Source of the DNA: Meconema thalassinum
Lineage: Eukaryota; Arthropoda; Insecta; Orthoptera; Tettigoniidae
Reading direction: 5' to 3'
DNA: 64,000 nt
NCBI GenBank assembly: GCA_946902985.2
Contig: OX336395.1
Coordinates: 286,497,065 to 286,561,064, forward strand
Position 1 is the first letter of the stretch. Each line of letters opens with the position of its first letter. Below are positions 1-8,620 of the stretch, one piece after another. The notes below the pieces were generated by a model that was not told the origin of the DNA, did no database searches, and saw nothing but the letters and a program-made list of their open reading frames with translations. The translations under genes and the position numbers were made by a program.

Positions 1-249
1 TAGGTGACCCTTCTGGTCTTCACCCAAACATAACCTCAGAACTTCCATGATCCTTTATAATAACTTTTTAGAATCCAACATCCAGATTGCAGAAGTGCCA
101 AGTGTGTCAATGAACCAAAGAGATGACTTTTTATCTTTATACTGTTCGCTGATTAGCAAGAGATCGCTTTGCTTCTCTGTGACTAGCTGATATAGCAGAT
201 CATTGGCTGTCTTACTTCTATGTAGATTGGCTTGAAGTATACGAATCAT
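1..249 (-). pseudogene. R1-like LINE ORF2, endonuclease N-terminus (partial)
   Basis: Read on the minus strand from an ATG at 249, the protein opens with an APE-type endonuclease start: the LQANLHRSKTANDLL block is the characteristic first motif of R1-clade LINE endonucleases, followed by a LISEQYK block holding the catalytic Glu. In the element's life cycle this domain nicks target DNA to prime reverse transcription. The frame closes at 55 after the AIWMLDS block. Below it, in another frame, the expected GYVWVK continuation is visible up to the window edge, so at least one frameshift has broken it. The start overlaps the ORF1 stop by one base as ATGA at 246-249, supporting the chosen start. 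The RT lies outside the window. Confidence 0.75.
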
Positions 250-1131
250 TTGAACCTCAGTGTCTTTTCTTTGTCCAAAGCTTCTCTGAAGACCTTACAC
301 TGGCCAGATTCCATAGCATGTGCTAAATCTTTGATAAAACCTCGTTCTTCACAAAGGACACATTTCTTTGAGGCCGTACATCCTCTAGCTTTGTGACCTG
401 TCCCGCCGCAATTGTAGCAAAGATTACTTCTATCTGTGCCTTTGCAGTTGCTAGCAACATGTCCATAGTCCAGACATCTATAACAACGAGATACCATGAT
501 CCTCCGTCTAATCCTGCAATTGATCCATCCTATGGTGATATGATCTTGCCTCAAGAGCACATCTGCATCACTAGTTGTTAATGTGACAACAGCCATCTTC
601 ACTTCCCTCGTATTCGTCCTCGTCACCAGCCCCTTGGTATCTGGAGAGAGTTCTGGGATAGTTCTCTGGATAGCTTCCATGACCACTTCGGAAGTAGTTA
701 GAGCATCAAGGTCTCTGATTTCAACAGTTGTCTTCGCTTCAAGCCTACGAACTGTAGCATTGGACCCCAGAACATTTCGCAGAGAATAACCAAAAGCTGC
801 TTTATCCCTGGAACTTGCTCCCAACTCGACAAGGACGTCTCCCGCTTTAGTTTGTCGAATGGACCGGACTTCAGTTCCTGTATCATTAGGGTTTGCTTTT
901 TGGCGAATCTCCTTCAGAATATCGGCATATGATTTACCTTCAGCTGGTCTGATCAGCAAGGCTGCTCGCCTTGGCCTACTAGGTCGCTTCTGCCTGTTTG
1001 GGGTTGCTTGGTGGGTAGATATGTCAACATTATCAGCAAAATCCTCCTGCCTATTCTCAGCATTTTCTCTAACCTTTACCAATCTTCTGTCTCTCCTCGA
1101 TGTAACAGGAGTCCATATTTCTGACGACGAC

Positions 1132-1171
<40 letters not shown>

Positions 1172-1175
1172 TCAA
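246..1175 (-). pseudogene. R1-like LINE ORF1 (gag-like, zinc knuckles), 5'-truncated
   Basis: The C-terminal third carries two perfect CX2CX4HX4C zinc knuckles (CYRCLDYGHVASNC and CYNCGGTGHKARGC), then a third incomplete CVLC...H...C set. This is the usual nucleic-acid-binding end of R1-clade ORF1 proteins, which coat the element RNA. The middle part (EIRDLDALTT... and REVKMAVVTL) also matches the layout of that family. The first 14 or so predicted residues are only a Leu run encoded by a trinucleotide microsatellite, so the true N-terminus is missing. Real element sequence probably begins near 1130. The reading frame is otherwise open for about 295 codons, suggesting a relatively recent copy. 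ORF2 follows with a 4-base ATGA overlap, typical of termination-reinitiation in this clade. Confidence 0.8.
1132..1171. repeat. (AAT)n microsatellite
   Basis: About 13 uninterrupted AAT units abut the 5' end of the R1-like copy. It could be target sequence or the (ATT)n tail of another element read on the minus strand, as seen for the SINEs near 6 kb. Confidence 0.9.
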
Positions 1176-1643
1176 TAATAAAAATAATAAGTAAAATAAA
1201 TAATAAATAAGTAAATAAATGAATAAAATATATAAATATATAAATTAACTAATGAAAATAAATAATAAAAATATAAAAAAACTCTTCGGAATATGACCAG
1301 ACAGTAATAGGCATAATAAATAAAATAAATAAATAATTAAATAAAATTCCATGAAAAGGAAAATAATAATAATAATAACAATTTTAATTTAATTAATTTT
1401 AATATAATTTATTTATTAAATACTATTTATGTTACATTATTGTGATATGTCTCACGAATCTGATGACAGTACAGATTATCTGTGAGACATATTAATTATT
1501 ATTTACAACATATATATAGATTATATTTCAGTACAAGAGTACATGCATCTTTTTGTAATGTTAATGATAAAATATTAATGTAAATAATTAAAGATACAAA
1601 AAATTACACTATGGTAGTTATATTAATAAATTTATCTTATGAG
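1176..1643. other. AT-rich spacer / probable 3' UTR of the CR1/L2-like LINE
   Basis: This is low-complexity A+T sequence with AATA/TAAATA runs. The part near 1440-1643 follows the LINE's final stop codon on the minus strand and is likely its 3' UTR. No gene is seen. Confidence 0.5.
1445..1492 (-). other. Stem-loop in the LINE 3' region
   Basis: An 11-bp perfect outer stem pairs ATATGTCTCAC (1445-1455) with GTGAGACATAT (1482-1492). A nested 6-bp stem pairs AATCTG (1457-1462) with CAGATT (1472-1477). It lies about 150 bp beyond the ORF2 stop. LINE reverse transcriptases often recognise a 3' RNA structure; that role here is inferred. Confidence 0.55.
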
Positions 1644-2112
1644 TTAATGTTTGGTTAAGTAATATTTTTTAATGCAACTTATAGCTAGTTGTTTGCTGTT
1701 AATGTTTGTCAGTCCAGGTGGTAGTTCATTAAGTAGTGATGGTATAATATAATTTAGTCTCTTGAAACCATAGCTATTTATACATAAAGGTTTAACATGT
1801 TTAGTACTTGTTATGGCTCTTGTTTGTATGTTGTGAGAGACCTTATGCCTGAATCTTGGATCATGGTAGTAGAGATTCAGTACAGTAATTTGAAACAACA
1901 CTTTAATATTAAAATAAGGGATATCAGTGAAATATTTAAAGAACCTGTTTTGGCTATCTTGAAGATTATTAATTAAAGTTGTGTTTTGATTTCCCCAAGC
2001 TGCTATAGCATATCTTAATTTGCTTTCAATCAGAGCACTGTAAATTGTTTTGTAAGTTTTCCTATCTACATAAAATCGGAGATTGTAGAAGGTGTAGAGG
2101 TTTGCTCTTAGT
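1644..2112 (-). pseudogene. CR1/L2-like LINE ORF2, C-terminal segment
   Basis: Reading from about 2112 down to the stop at 1644, the frame stays open for about 155 codons. It begins LRANLYTFYNLRFYVDR, passes through ALIESKLRYAIAAWGN, the usual thumb/C-terminal region of CR1/L2-type RTs, and ends KKYYLTKH. It continues the RT segment above it, but in a different frame. The shift falls in a run of nine T on the plus strand (2111-2119), so a one-base length change, or an assembly error there, would account for it. Confidence 0.75.
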
Positions 2113-3505
2113 TTTTTTTTATTATGTTTACTGTGTGTGTGTTCATTTTAAAGTGTTCATCAAGGGTAATTCCTAGGTATTTTTGTGTCGAAGTACTATT
2201 TATGAAGGTGTTACATTTGCAACCTGCCAGGATGTTTTGGTGTATGCATGATAAGCTGTGGTGCGTTAGTTTGTATTTTTCTTGTGTGAAGTGATCAACT
2301 CTGATGTGCATTATTTTAGATTTGGTTGTATTTATATACAAATTATTGTCATGACACCATCTTGTGATGTTATTGAAGTCTTCTTGAAGTCTATCAAAAG
2401 CTGTTTTAGAGTCTTTATGTATGGTATATATAGTGGTGTCATCAGCATAAATAAATATTTTACTGTGTTTAATGGCTTCATTCATGTCGTTTACGAACAG
2501 GTTATATAGTGTAGGTGAGATAATGCTGCCTTGAGGGATACCTTGTGTTCCTTCTACTGCGTCACTGATAGTGTTATTGACCATAACTGCCATTTCCCTG
2601 TTTTTCAGATAGCTTTCAAATAGTTTGTAAGTCGTGCCTCTTATTCCAATATCGTGTAATTTAGCAAGTAGTTTATTGTGATTTATTGTGTCAAATGCTT
2701 TAGAAAAGTCAAGAAAAAGTACCATTGTGTGATTGTTCTTATTTAAGGCATTATTTATTACATTGACAAATTCAGCCAGGAGTAGTTCAGTACTTTTCCC
2801 CTTCCTAAAACCGTATAGGTGTCCCTTTAAAATATCATATTTATTTAGGAAATTCTTCAATCTCTTATCCAAGCATTTTTCCATTATTTTGTGGAGGATT
2901 GATAAAATGCATATTTGTCTGTAGTTGCCAAAGTCTAAGTGATCGCCATTCTTATATATTGGTTTAATAATTGTGTACTTCAGATATTTTGGTATTATGC
3001 CTGATTCGAATATTTTGTTTATGAGATGTGTTATGATTGGTATAGTTTTTTTGGATGTTGCCTTTATGTCTTTCAAGCGTATATTGTCTACCCCAGGCGA
3101 TTTGTCTGTATTTAATTCCTTAATTATGTTTTCTATTTCATATTCATCAGTTTCAAGTAATGTAAAGGAATTCATTAATGTGTTTCTATTTGATTGCCAT
3201 ATGTTGATACTACAGTTATGAGCTAGGCTGTTTATTTTTTCACTAAAGGTATTGATGAATTTATTGACTATCACTTCGTTAGTATAATGTAATATTAAAT
3301 GTTTGTTTATGACTTCATTGACAGTTTGTGTTTTCCGACCTGTTATATCATTAATGACTTTCCACATTCCTTTATTATCGTTTTTGGAACTATTTATCTT
3401 ATTTTTATAATATTGATGTTTTGTTTTGTTTATTAGCTTATTTAATTTGTTTCTAAAAGCTTTGTATTCATTTTTTATTGTAATATTATCCTTGTTTCTG
3501 AGCAT
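2108..3505 (-). pseudogene. CR1/L2-like LINE ORF2, reverse transcriptase domain
   Basis: This RT copies the element's RNA at the nicked target. The usual blocks appear in order: RLKDIKATSK, then FLDFSKAFDTINHNKLL, GIPQGSIISPTLYNLFVNDM and the catalytic IFIYADDTTIY (YADD intact), then NNLYINTTKSK and KYLGITLDEHF. Together they place it in the CR1/L2 group of LINEs. It is not a separate gene. The endonuclease segment upstream is in the same frame, separated by one TAA codon at 3512-3514, and the C-terminal segment follows after a frameshift in a homopolymer near 2115. With only these two lesions the copy looks young. Confidence 0.85.
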
Positions 3506-3511
3506 TGTTTT

Positions 3512-4546
3512 TTAAAGTCTGTCTCTTTCCTTACATTGTATTTTTATGTCATAAGTGAACCATTGTTTGCTTTTTCTGTGTTTACGAGTTGTTATGTAAG
3601 ATGAATTTTGGTAGATTTCCTTAAATTTGGTTGTTATATTGTTATATATGTCATTAGGATTTTTTAATTCAAGGCAATCTGTCCAGTCTGTGTTGTTAAG
3701 GCTTGTGTGTATTATAATATCGTTCATTAGCGTAATGTACGATTCATTATCTTGTAATTGTGTCTTATCATTTTTTGGCCAAATACCTGCATATGTTATG
3801 TAGTGGTCAGAGATATCTGATTGTATGACTGCAGAAGTATATTGATCTAGTCTGCTACGATAGTATATGTGATCAATACATGATCTCGAGTCTAAATTTG
3901 GATCATAACGAGTACATTGAGTGATAAGTGGTAGGAAACCATGAGTTGCCATAATATTTGTATATTTGATAGCTGATAGACTGATGTCATTAGATAAAGT
4001 ATCAATGTTGATATCTCCTAAAATGGCGTATTCGCTGTACTTACTAGTGTGTTGTGTTATATGTGTCTCCAGTTCATCAAGAAAGTCATTTATGTTAGTG
4101 CTAGGTGGTCTGTAAATGCATGTTAATCCAATCTTTTTGTTCATGTGAAGTATTTCTATTACCATTGATTCATGAGTATTGGAAATGTATGAATTGTGTG
4201 TTCTAATAGCCATGTTGTTCTTTACATATATGGCTATGCCTCCTCCTTTACGATTTGTTCTATTACAAAATACAACATTAAAATTATCCAAAGTAAATAG
4301 GTAATTATTAGATTCAAGTATGTTAATTTCTGTTAAGCAAATAATATCCTGATCATTAATTTTCTTGCCTAAGGTTATGGTTAAATAATCCCAGTTCTTT
4401 GATATAGATTGAATATTTAGAGAGAAGATATTGATTTCAGCATTATTTCTAGTCTTATTACCATTTTCGATGAAATCGGGTATATTGAGAAATGTGAGTT
4501 CATTTTGTATTCCAGAAACATTTATATTGCTGTCCCAACTGTTCAT
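3512..4546 (-). pseudogene. CR1/L2-like LINE ORF2, APE endonuclease domain
   Basis: This 344-codon segment holds the apurinic-like endonuclease that nicks the insertion site. Visible catalytic or structural motifs are SLNIQSI (Asn), CLTEIN (Glu), CIYRPPS, LGDINID (Asp) and the terminal SDISDHY (Ser-Asp-His). The ATG at 4546 lies 53 bases past the end of ORF1, the normal arrangement for this clade. It ends in ERDRL-stop, and the same frame resumes at once as KTMLRNKDN, the start of the RT segment. The TAA at 3512-3514 is therefore a premature stop inside one ORF2. Confidence 0.85.
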
Positions 4547-4599
4547 AATATCAATTAATATAATAATTCAATAATAATTCTTTCGTTTTGGCGGGGGGG

Positions 4600-5450
4600 T
4601 TACCTAATTTTGTTAATGTCTTCCTCACGGGAGATTCTCAATATACCAGATTCGTCGTTTTTTCGCGCTAGTATTTTGCCGTTTTTAACCCAAATGAATT
4701 TCCAGTTATTTTCTCTGGCCTGATTTTTAGTTTTCCATAGTAGCTCCCTGTAAAATGACGTTAGACTTGCGTTAATGAAAAACCTAGATTTAGTGTTCCC
4801 ATGAGTGAGGAAATTTTGTCCTTTTATTTTCTGTAAAAATTCATTCTTTTTGGATATGGAGTTGAATTTTGCCACTATTGGGGGGATTTTGTTCTTTCTT
4901 TGCAGTGGGGGCCTGTAAACTTCCTCTACATCAAACATGTTTAGATCTACTTCTAGAGTCTCAGCAATTTTGTGGACGATTTCATCCAGGCATTCATCTT
5001 TCGCGCGTGGCACTTCACATATTTCAATGTATTGTTGCCTACCGTTCTGTTCCATTGTGTGCACTTCCTCGTTTAGATCTGATATTATTTTGTCTTGTAG
5101 ATTCTTTTCGTCTTTTAGGGTTTTTATTTCTGCTGTAAGTGATTTCAGAAGAGCTGCATTTGACTTAGTTTCCTTAATCAACTCATCATATTTCTGCGCA
5201 ATAAAGTCGGCACTTTTTACACTTTCACTCACTTGGTTTTTCAGTTCACTAATCTGCTTCTTTAATTCTAAAAACATACCTATGATATCCGATGCGTGTA
5301 TTATCTCCGTGTCCGGTGTTGAAGGTGGAGTCGCTGTGTCATCAGTGTTGGCAGCAGCTGGTAGGGTCATTGTTCCACCGCTTGCGACAACAGGTGCTGA
5401 CGTTGTCTTCTTGAAGCTACGGCACTGTGGACACCGCCATGACTCCTTAG
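4600..5450 (-). pseudogene. CR1/L2-like LINE ORF1 (PHD remnant, coiled coil, FP-like C-terminus)
   Basis: The frame is open from 5370 (first ATG) to 4600, 256 codons. It also stays open upstream of that ATG to about 5450, where AKESWRCPQC is visible: the WxCPxC end of a PHD-type zinc finger common in CR1/L2 ORF1 proteins. The body has a heptad-rich stretch (ELKKQISELKNQVSE... onward, residues ~30-105) consistent with a coiled coil. The C-terminal third (PPIVAKFNS...FFINASLT...WVKNGKILARK) resembles the baculovirus-FP-like domain of these ORF1 proteins. ORF1 binds element RNA as a multimer. The copy is 5'-truncated inside the PHD finger, where it meets the TAA-rich tail of a SINE. Confidence 0.75.
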
Positions 5451-5477
5451 CTAATAATAATAGTAATAATAATAATA

Positions 5478-5724
5478 GGCACTGATTGAGGCGAGTTCAT
5501 AAATTTCTATTGGAGAAGGATGTGGAAGGAAGCGGCCGTGGCCTGTCAGGAGGTACCGTCCCAGCATTTTCCTGGTGTTGAAAAAGGGAAACCACGGAAA
5601 ACCATTTCAAGGACGGCCGACGGTGGGGCTCGAACCCACGCGTCTACCGAGTCAGCAGAGAGCTTGGCCCCGTGACCTAACACTGCGCTTGAGCCAGCGT
5701 AGCCACTACTGTCGGTACATAATA
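5478..5724 (-). repeat. tRNA-derived SINE, copy a1
   Basis: On the minus strand the head reads GGCTACGCTGGCTCAAGCGCA (A-box-like) followed by the B box GGTTCGAGCCCC (5627-5638). The conserved body (GTTTTCCGTGGTTTCC, then CCAGGAAAATGCTGGGA) comes next, then a tail ending CAATCAGTGCC with TAT repeats (5455-5477). Internal pol III promoter boxes and a tRNA-like head identify a SINE, not a functional tRNA gene. ORFs of about 130 aa crossing it are spurious. Confidence 0.75.
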
Positions 5725-6049
5725 ATATATTTTCTTTTTCGTGTGGTCTCCTCAAAGACCTAGTGCAGGTCTTTCTATTCGACGCCCGTGGGAGACCTGC
5801 GCGTCGGGATGAGAGATGGAATTGATTAAGGTGAATGCAATTGGAGAAGGATGTGGAAGGAAGCGGCCGTGGCCTCTCAGGAGGTACCGTCCCAGCATTT
5901 TCCTGGTGTTGAAAATGGGAAACCACGGAAAACAATTTCAAGGACGGCCGACGGTGGGGCTCGAACCCACGCGTCTACCGAGTCAGCAGAGAGCTTGGCC
6001 CCGTGACCTAACACTGCCCTTTAGCCAGCGTAGCCACTACTGTCGGTAC

Positions 6050-6050
<1 letters not shown>
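5725..6050 (-). repeat. tRNA-derived SINE, copy b1, with structured linker
   Basis: This has the same head and B box as copy a1 (B box about 5958-5969). Its 3' part differs: the linker 5725-5815 holds an 8-bp stem AAAGACCT/AGGTCTTT (5754-5761 with 5767-5774) and a competing stem GCAGGTCT/AGACCTGC (5765-5772 with 5793-5800). A (TAA)n run follows on the high-coordinate side. Confidence 0.7.

Positions 6051-6093
<43 letters not shown>
6050..6093. repeat. (TAA)n microsatellite, SINE tail
   Basis: About 14 trinucleotide units lie between SINE copies b1 and a2. On the minus strand this is the (TTA)n tail of copy a2, immediately followed by the head of b1. Confidence 0.85.
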
Positions 6094-6094
<1 letters not shown>

Positions 6095-6341
6095 GGCACT
6101 GATTGAGGCGAGTTCATAAATTTCGATTGGAGAAGGATGTGGAAGGAAGCGGCCGTGGCCTGTCAGGAGGTACCGTCCCAGCATTTGCCTGGTGTTGAAA
6201 ATGGGAAACCACGGAATACCATTTCAAGGACGGCCGACGGTGGGGCTCGAACCCACGCGTCTAGCGAGTCAGCAGAGAGCTTGGCCCCGTGACCTAACAC
6301 TGCGCTTGAGCCAGCGTAGCCACTACTGTCGGTACATAATA
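6095..6341 (-). repeat. tRNA-derived SINE, copy a2
   Basis: This is the 617-bp-shifted partner of copy a1, with a few substitutions (for example CTAGCGAG for CTACCGAG near 6260). The B box is intact at about 6244-6255. Confidence 0.7.
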
Positions 6342-6665
6342 ATATATTTTCTTTTTCGTGTGGTCTCCTCAAAGACCTAGTGCAGGTCTTTCTATTCGAC
6401 GCCCGTGGGAGACCTGCGCGTCGGGATGAGAGATGGAATTGATTAAGGTGAATGCAATTGGAGAAGGATGTGGAAGGAAGCGGCCGTGGCCTCTCAGGAG
6501 GTACCGTCCCAGCATTTTCCTGGTGTTGAAAATGGGAAACCACGGAAAACAATTTCAAGGACGGCCGACGGTGGGGCTCGAACCCACGCGTCTACTGAGT
6601 CAGCAGAGAGCTTGGCCTTTGACCTAACACTGCGCTTTAGCCAGCGTAGCCACTACTGTCGGTAC
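6342..6665 (-). repeat. tRNA-derived SINE, copy b2, with structured linker
   Basis: This is the partner of copy b1. The linker with its two mutually exclusive stems is repeated at about 6371-6423. The head has lost a few bases relative to b1 (GGCCTTTGACC for GGCCCCGTGACC). Confidence 0.7.

Positions 6666-6722
<57 letters not shown>
6666..6722. repeat. (TAA)n microsatellite
   Basis: About 18 trinucleotide units adjoin the head of SINE copy b2, followed by a degenerate AATAA-rich stretch to about 6765. Confidence 0.9.
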
Positions 6723-6723
<1 letters not shown>

Positions 6724-6765
6724 TCAATAATAAAAATAATAAATAAAATAAATAATAAATAAATA

Positions 6766-8279
6766 AGTGGGTTTTCGGAAAACCTTGCCAATAATGATCC
6801 TGGACCGTCATAGTTTTTTCACATTTTAACTCATCTTGGGAGACAGCTAAATATGCTAGCCACTACACCTCTAGGTGAAAATAAAATGGGACTATTTAAA
6901 AATAGATAGTTGGATAATTAAAATTCGTTTATACTGAAGTATAGTGCTCTCTTGGCCAGTATATCTGACGTTTGCAGAATTTCGAATTTTTAATTTTTTC
7001 TATTTTTAAAATATTTTTTAAAGAAAAACACACAAAAAATCATAACATTCGAACAAGGCGACGTGGAGGGCTGGTTGTTTGGTATGAGGCTGAGACTAGC
7101 GTTTGCCAAACGGTATTTGCGGCGTCGTCCGAAAGAGACAAGCTGTTGCTTGTAACAGTTCCTGAGATATGGCAACGTACAGAAGATAGTGCCACTTTAC
7201 GAGTCCAGTAGTGTACATTTGTATCTAGTCCGCAAAATATAACTGCCGACTTGAAATTTCATCGATCAGCTGGCGTCAATGCGCTGTTCACAACAGCTGG
7301 AGGAGACTTTGAGTAATCCTCGATATTAATCCATCTGTGGAATCAGTTCCTTTTGGTCGGCCAAGACCGACTACAATATATAAGGACGGCAACTCGCCAC
7401 TCCGTTCTTATAAGCACGCAGGCTAGTGTTTGAAGGCGGGATAGGTTGTTATTTTGTGCGTGTGGTTAAACATTTGGTGACTGAGGAATTTACTGTATGC
7501 GGGACAGCAAAATGAGACACTGCCACAGTGCTTATATTCATTTAAATTAATTTTTAAATGTAAAATTATTAGAAATACTGAGTGCAGTTACCCCCTTCAC
7601 ATGTTCACCACAAATCAATTAACCCAATGCAACCTTTCATTAAACATGTCAGCCCGATAAGTAATAACCGAACCCTGCAAATTGCCGAAAATTGCAAGAT
7701 CATGATTTTTTGTCGACTACAACTGAGAATACCCCTTAAATTGTTTAAAAAAAAAGAGCACTGGTTATTACCATATCGATTTTACAAAACAGCACAGTTT
7801 ATGTAACATAGAAAATATGAGGACATACTCATGCAGATGACTCACTGTATTCTGTGGAAAACAAAGTGCTAAGATCACTGGGAATAAGCATGTTTTATGT
7901 ATTGTCGGGTAAGCCATGCCTGATATTGTAAATATTGCAATATGAAAACTACTGTAGGATTTCTCTATATCAAGTGTTTGTTTCTAAATTATTACCACTT
8001 CATCATGTCCCTATAAGAATTAACAACAAGTTTCCTCTTTGGTAAATGATCTCACGTCTCTTTAAGACTGCTGCTCTGTTCCATTTCAGTAGGTAACCTT
8101 TTCTGTCATAAGCATTCCATTACTAGCCTGTTTTCTTACCACGGATGAAAAATTTCTGTGGCTAATTGTTGTTGTTGTTGTTGTTGTTGTTTTGTGAGTG
8201 GGTTAGGACATCACTGTCATCAGTCATGTGTACTTGGATATGGGTAGAATTTGTATGTGTGTATTGAGATGCTAGAATT
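6766..8279. other. Unassigned region
   Basis: No coding sequence is recognised. There is a TATA-like ATATATAAG at 7376-7384, with the inverted pair GGTCGGCCAAGACCGAC just upstream (7356-7372). It could be an LTR or gene promoter, but I found no partner LTR. (TGT)n lies at about 8168-8191. Confidence 0.3.
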
Positions 8280-8620
8280 GGGAGGAGGTTATGTATTGTA
8301 GATTTAAGAGGCGGAACTACGAGGTCATCTGCCCTTGGGAAGGAGATGACAATGGTCTTATGTTAGGTACAATCCCAGCATTTACCTGGAGGAGAATGGA
8401 GAAATATAATCCACTTCTTCTCAGTTCAGTTTTAACCCATGAGGCTGAATGAATTTCGTTTCAAACTCAAATCAGAATTATATTTTTAGGGGCAGATGAC
8501 CTCGTAGTTCCTTCCCGTAAAAAATAACTAACTAGAATTATATTTCTCGGCAGCGGTGGGAATCAAACCGGGACCTTTGGACAGATATGATTGACTATAC
8601 AGAGATATTAATTTCTGTTC
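8280..8620 (-). repeat. Diverged tRNA-derived SINE with inverted arms
   Basis: On the minus strand GGTTTGATTCCCACC (about 8549-8563) is a good B box. The body core CCAGGTAAATGCTGGGATTG (minus strand, about 8361-8380) is the same core as in the 5.5-6.7 kb SINEs. A perfect 22-bp inverted repeat at 8313-8334 and 8490-8511 (core ACTACGAGGTCATCTGCC) suggests two copies inserted head-to-head, or one copy with terminal inversion. Confidence 0.5.

Larger units (their letters stand above)
5478..6711 (-). repeat. 617-bp tandem duplication of a SINE dimer
   Basis: The sequence starting AGGCACTGATTGAGG at 5477 starts again at 6094. Matching internal points (for example the B-box flank at 5641 and 6258, and at 5972 and 6589) are also exactly 617 bp apart. 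Each unit contains two SINE copies offset by 331 bp. The units differ by only scattered substitutions, so the duplication is recent. Confidence 0.85.

Noticed and set aside
5546..6558. Two nearly identical 131-codon minus-strand ORFs
   Set aside because: They lie wholly inside SINE copies and repeat because of the 617-bp duplication; not genes.
5620..6620. Functional tRNA genes (B boxes visible)
   Set aside because: The A-box regions are degenerate, a cloverleaf does not close, and the bodies continue into SINE sequence.
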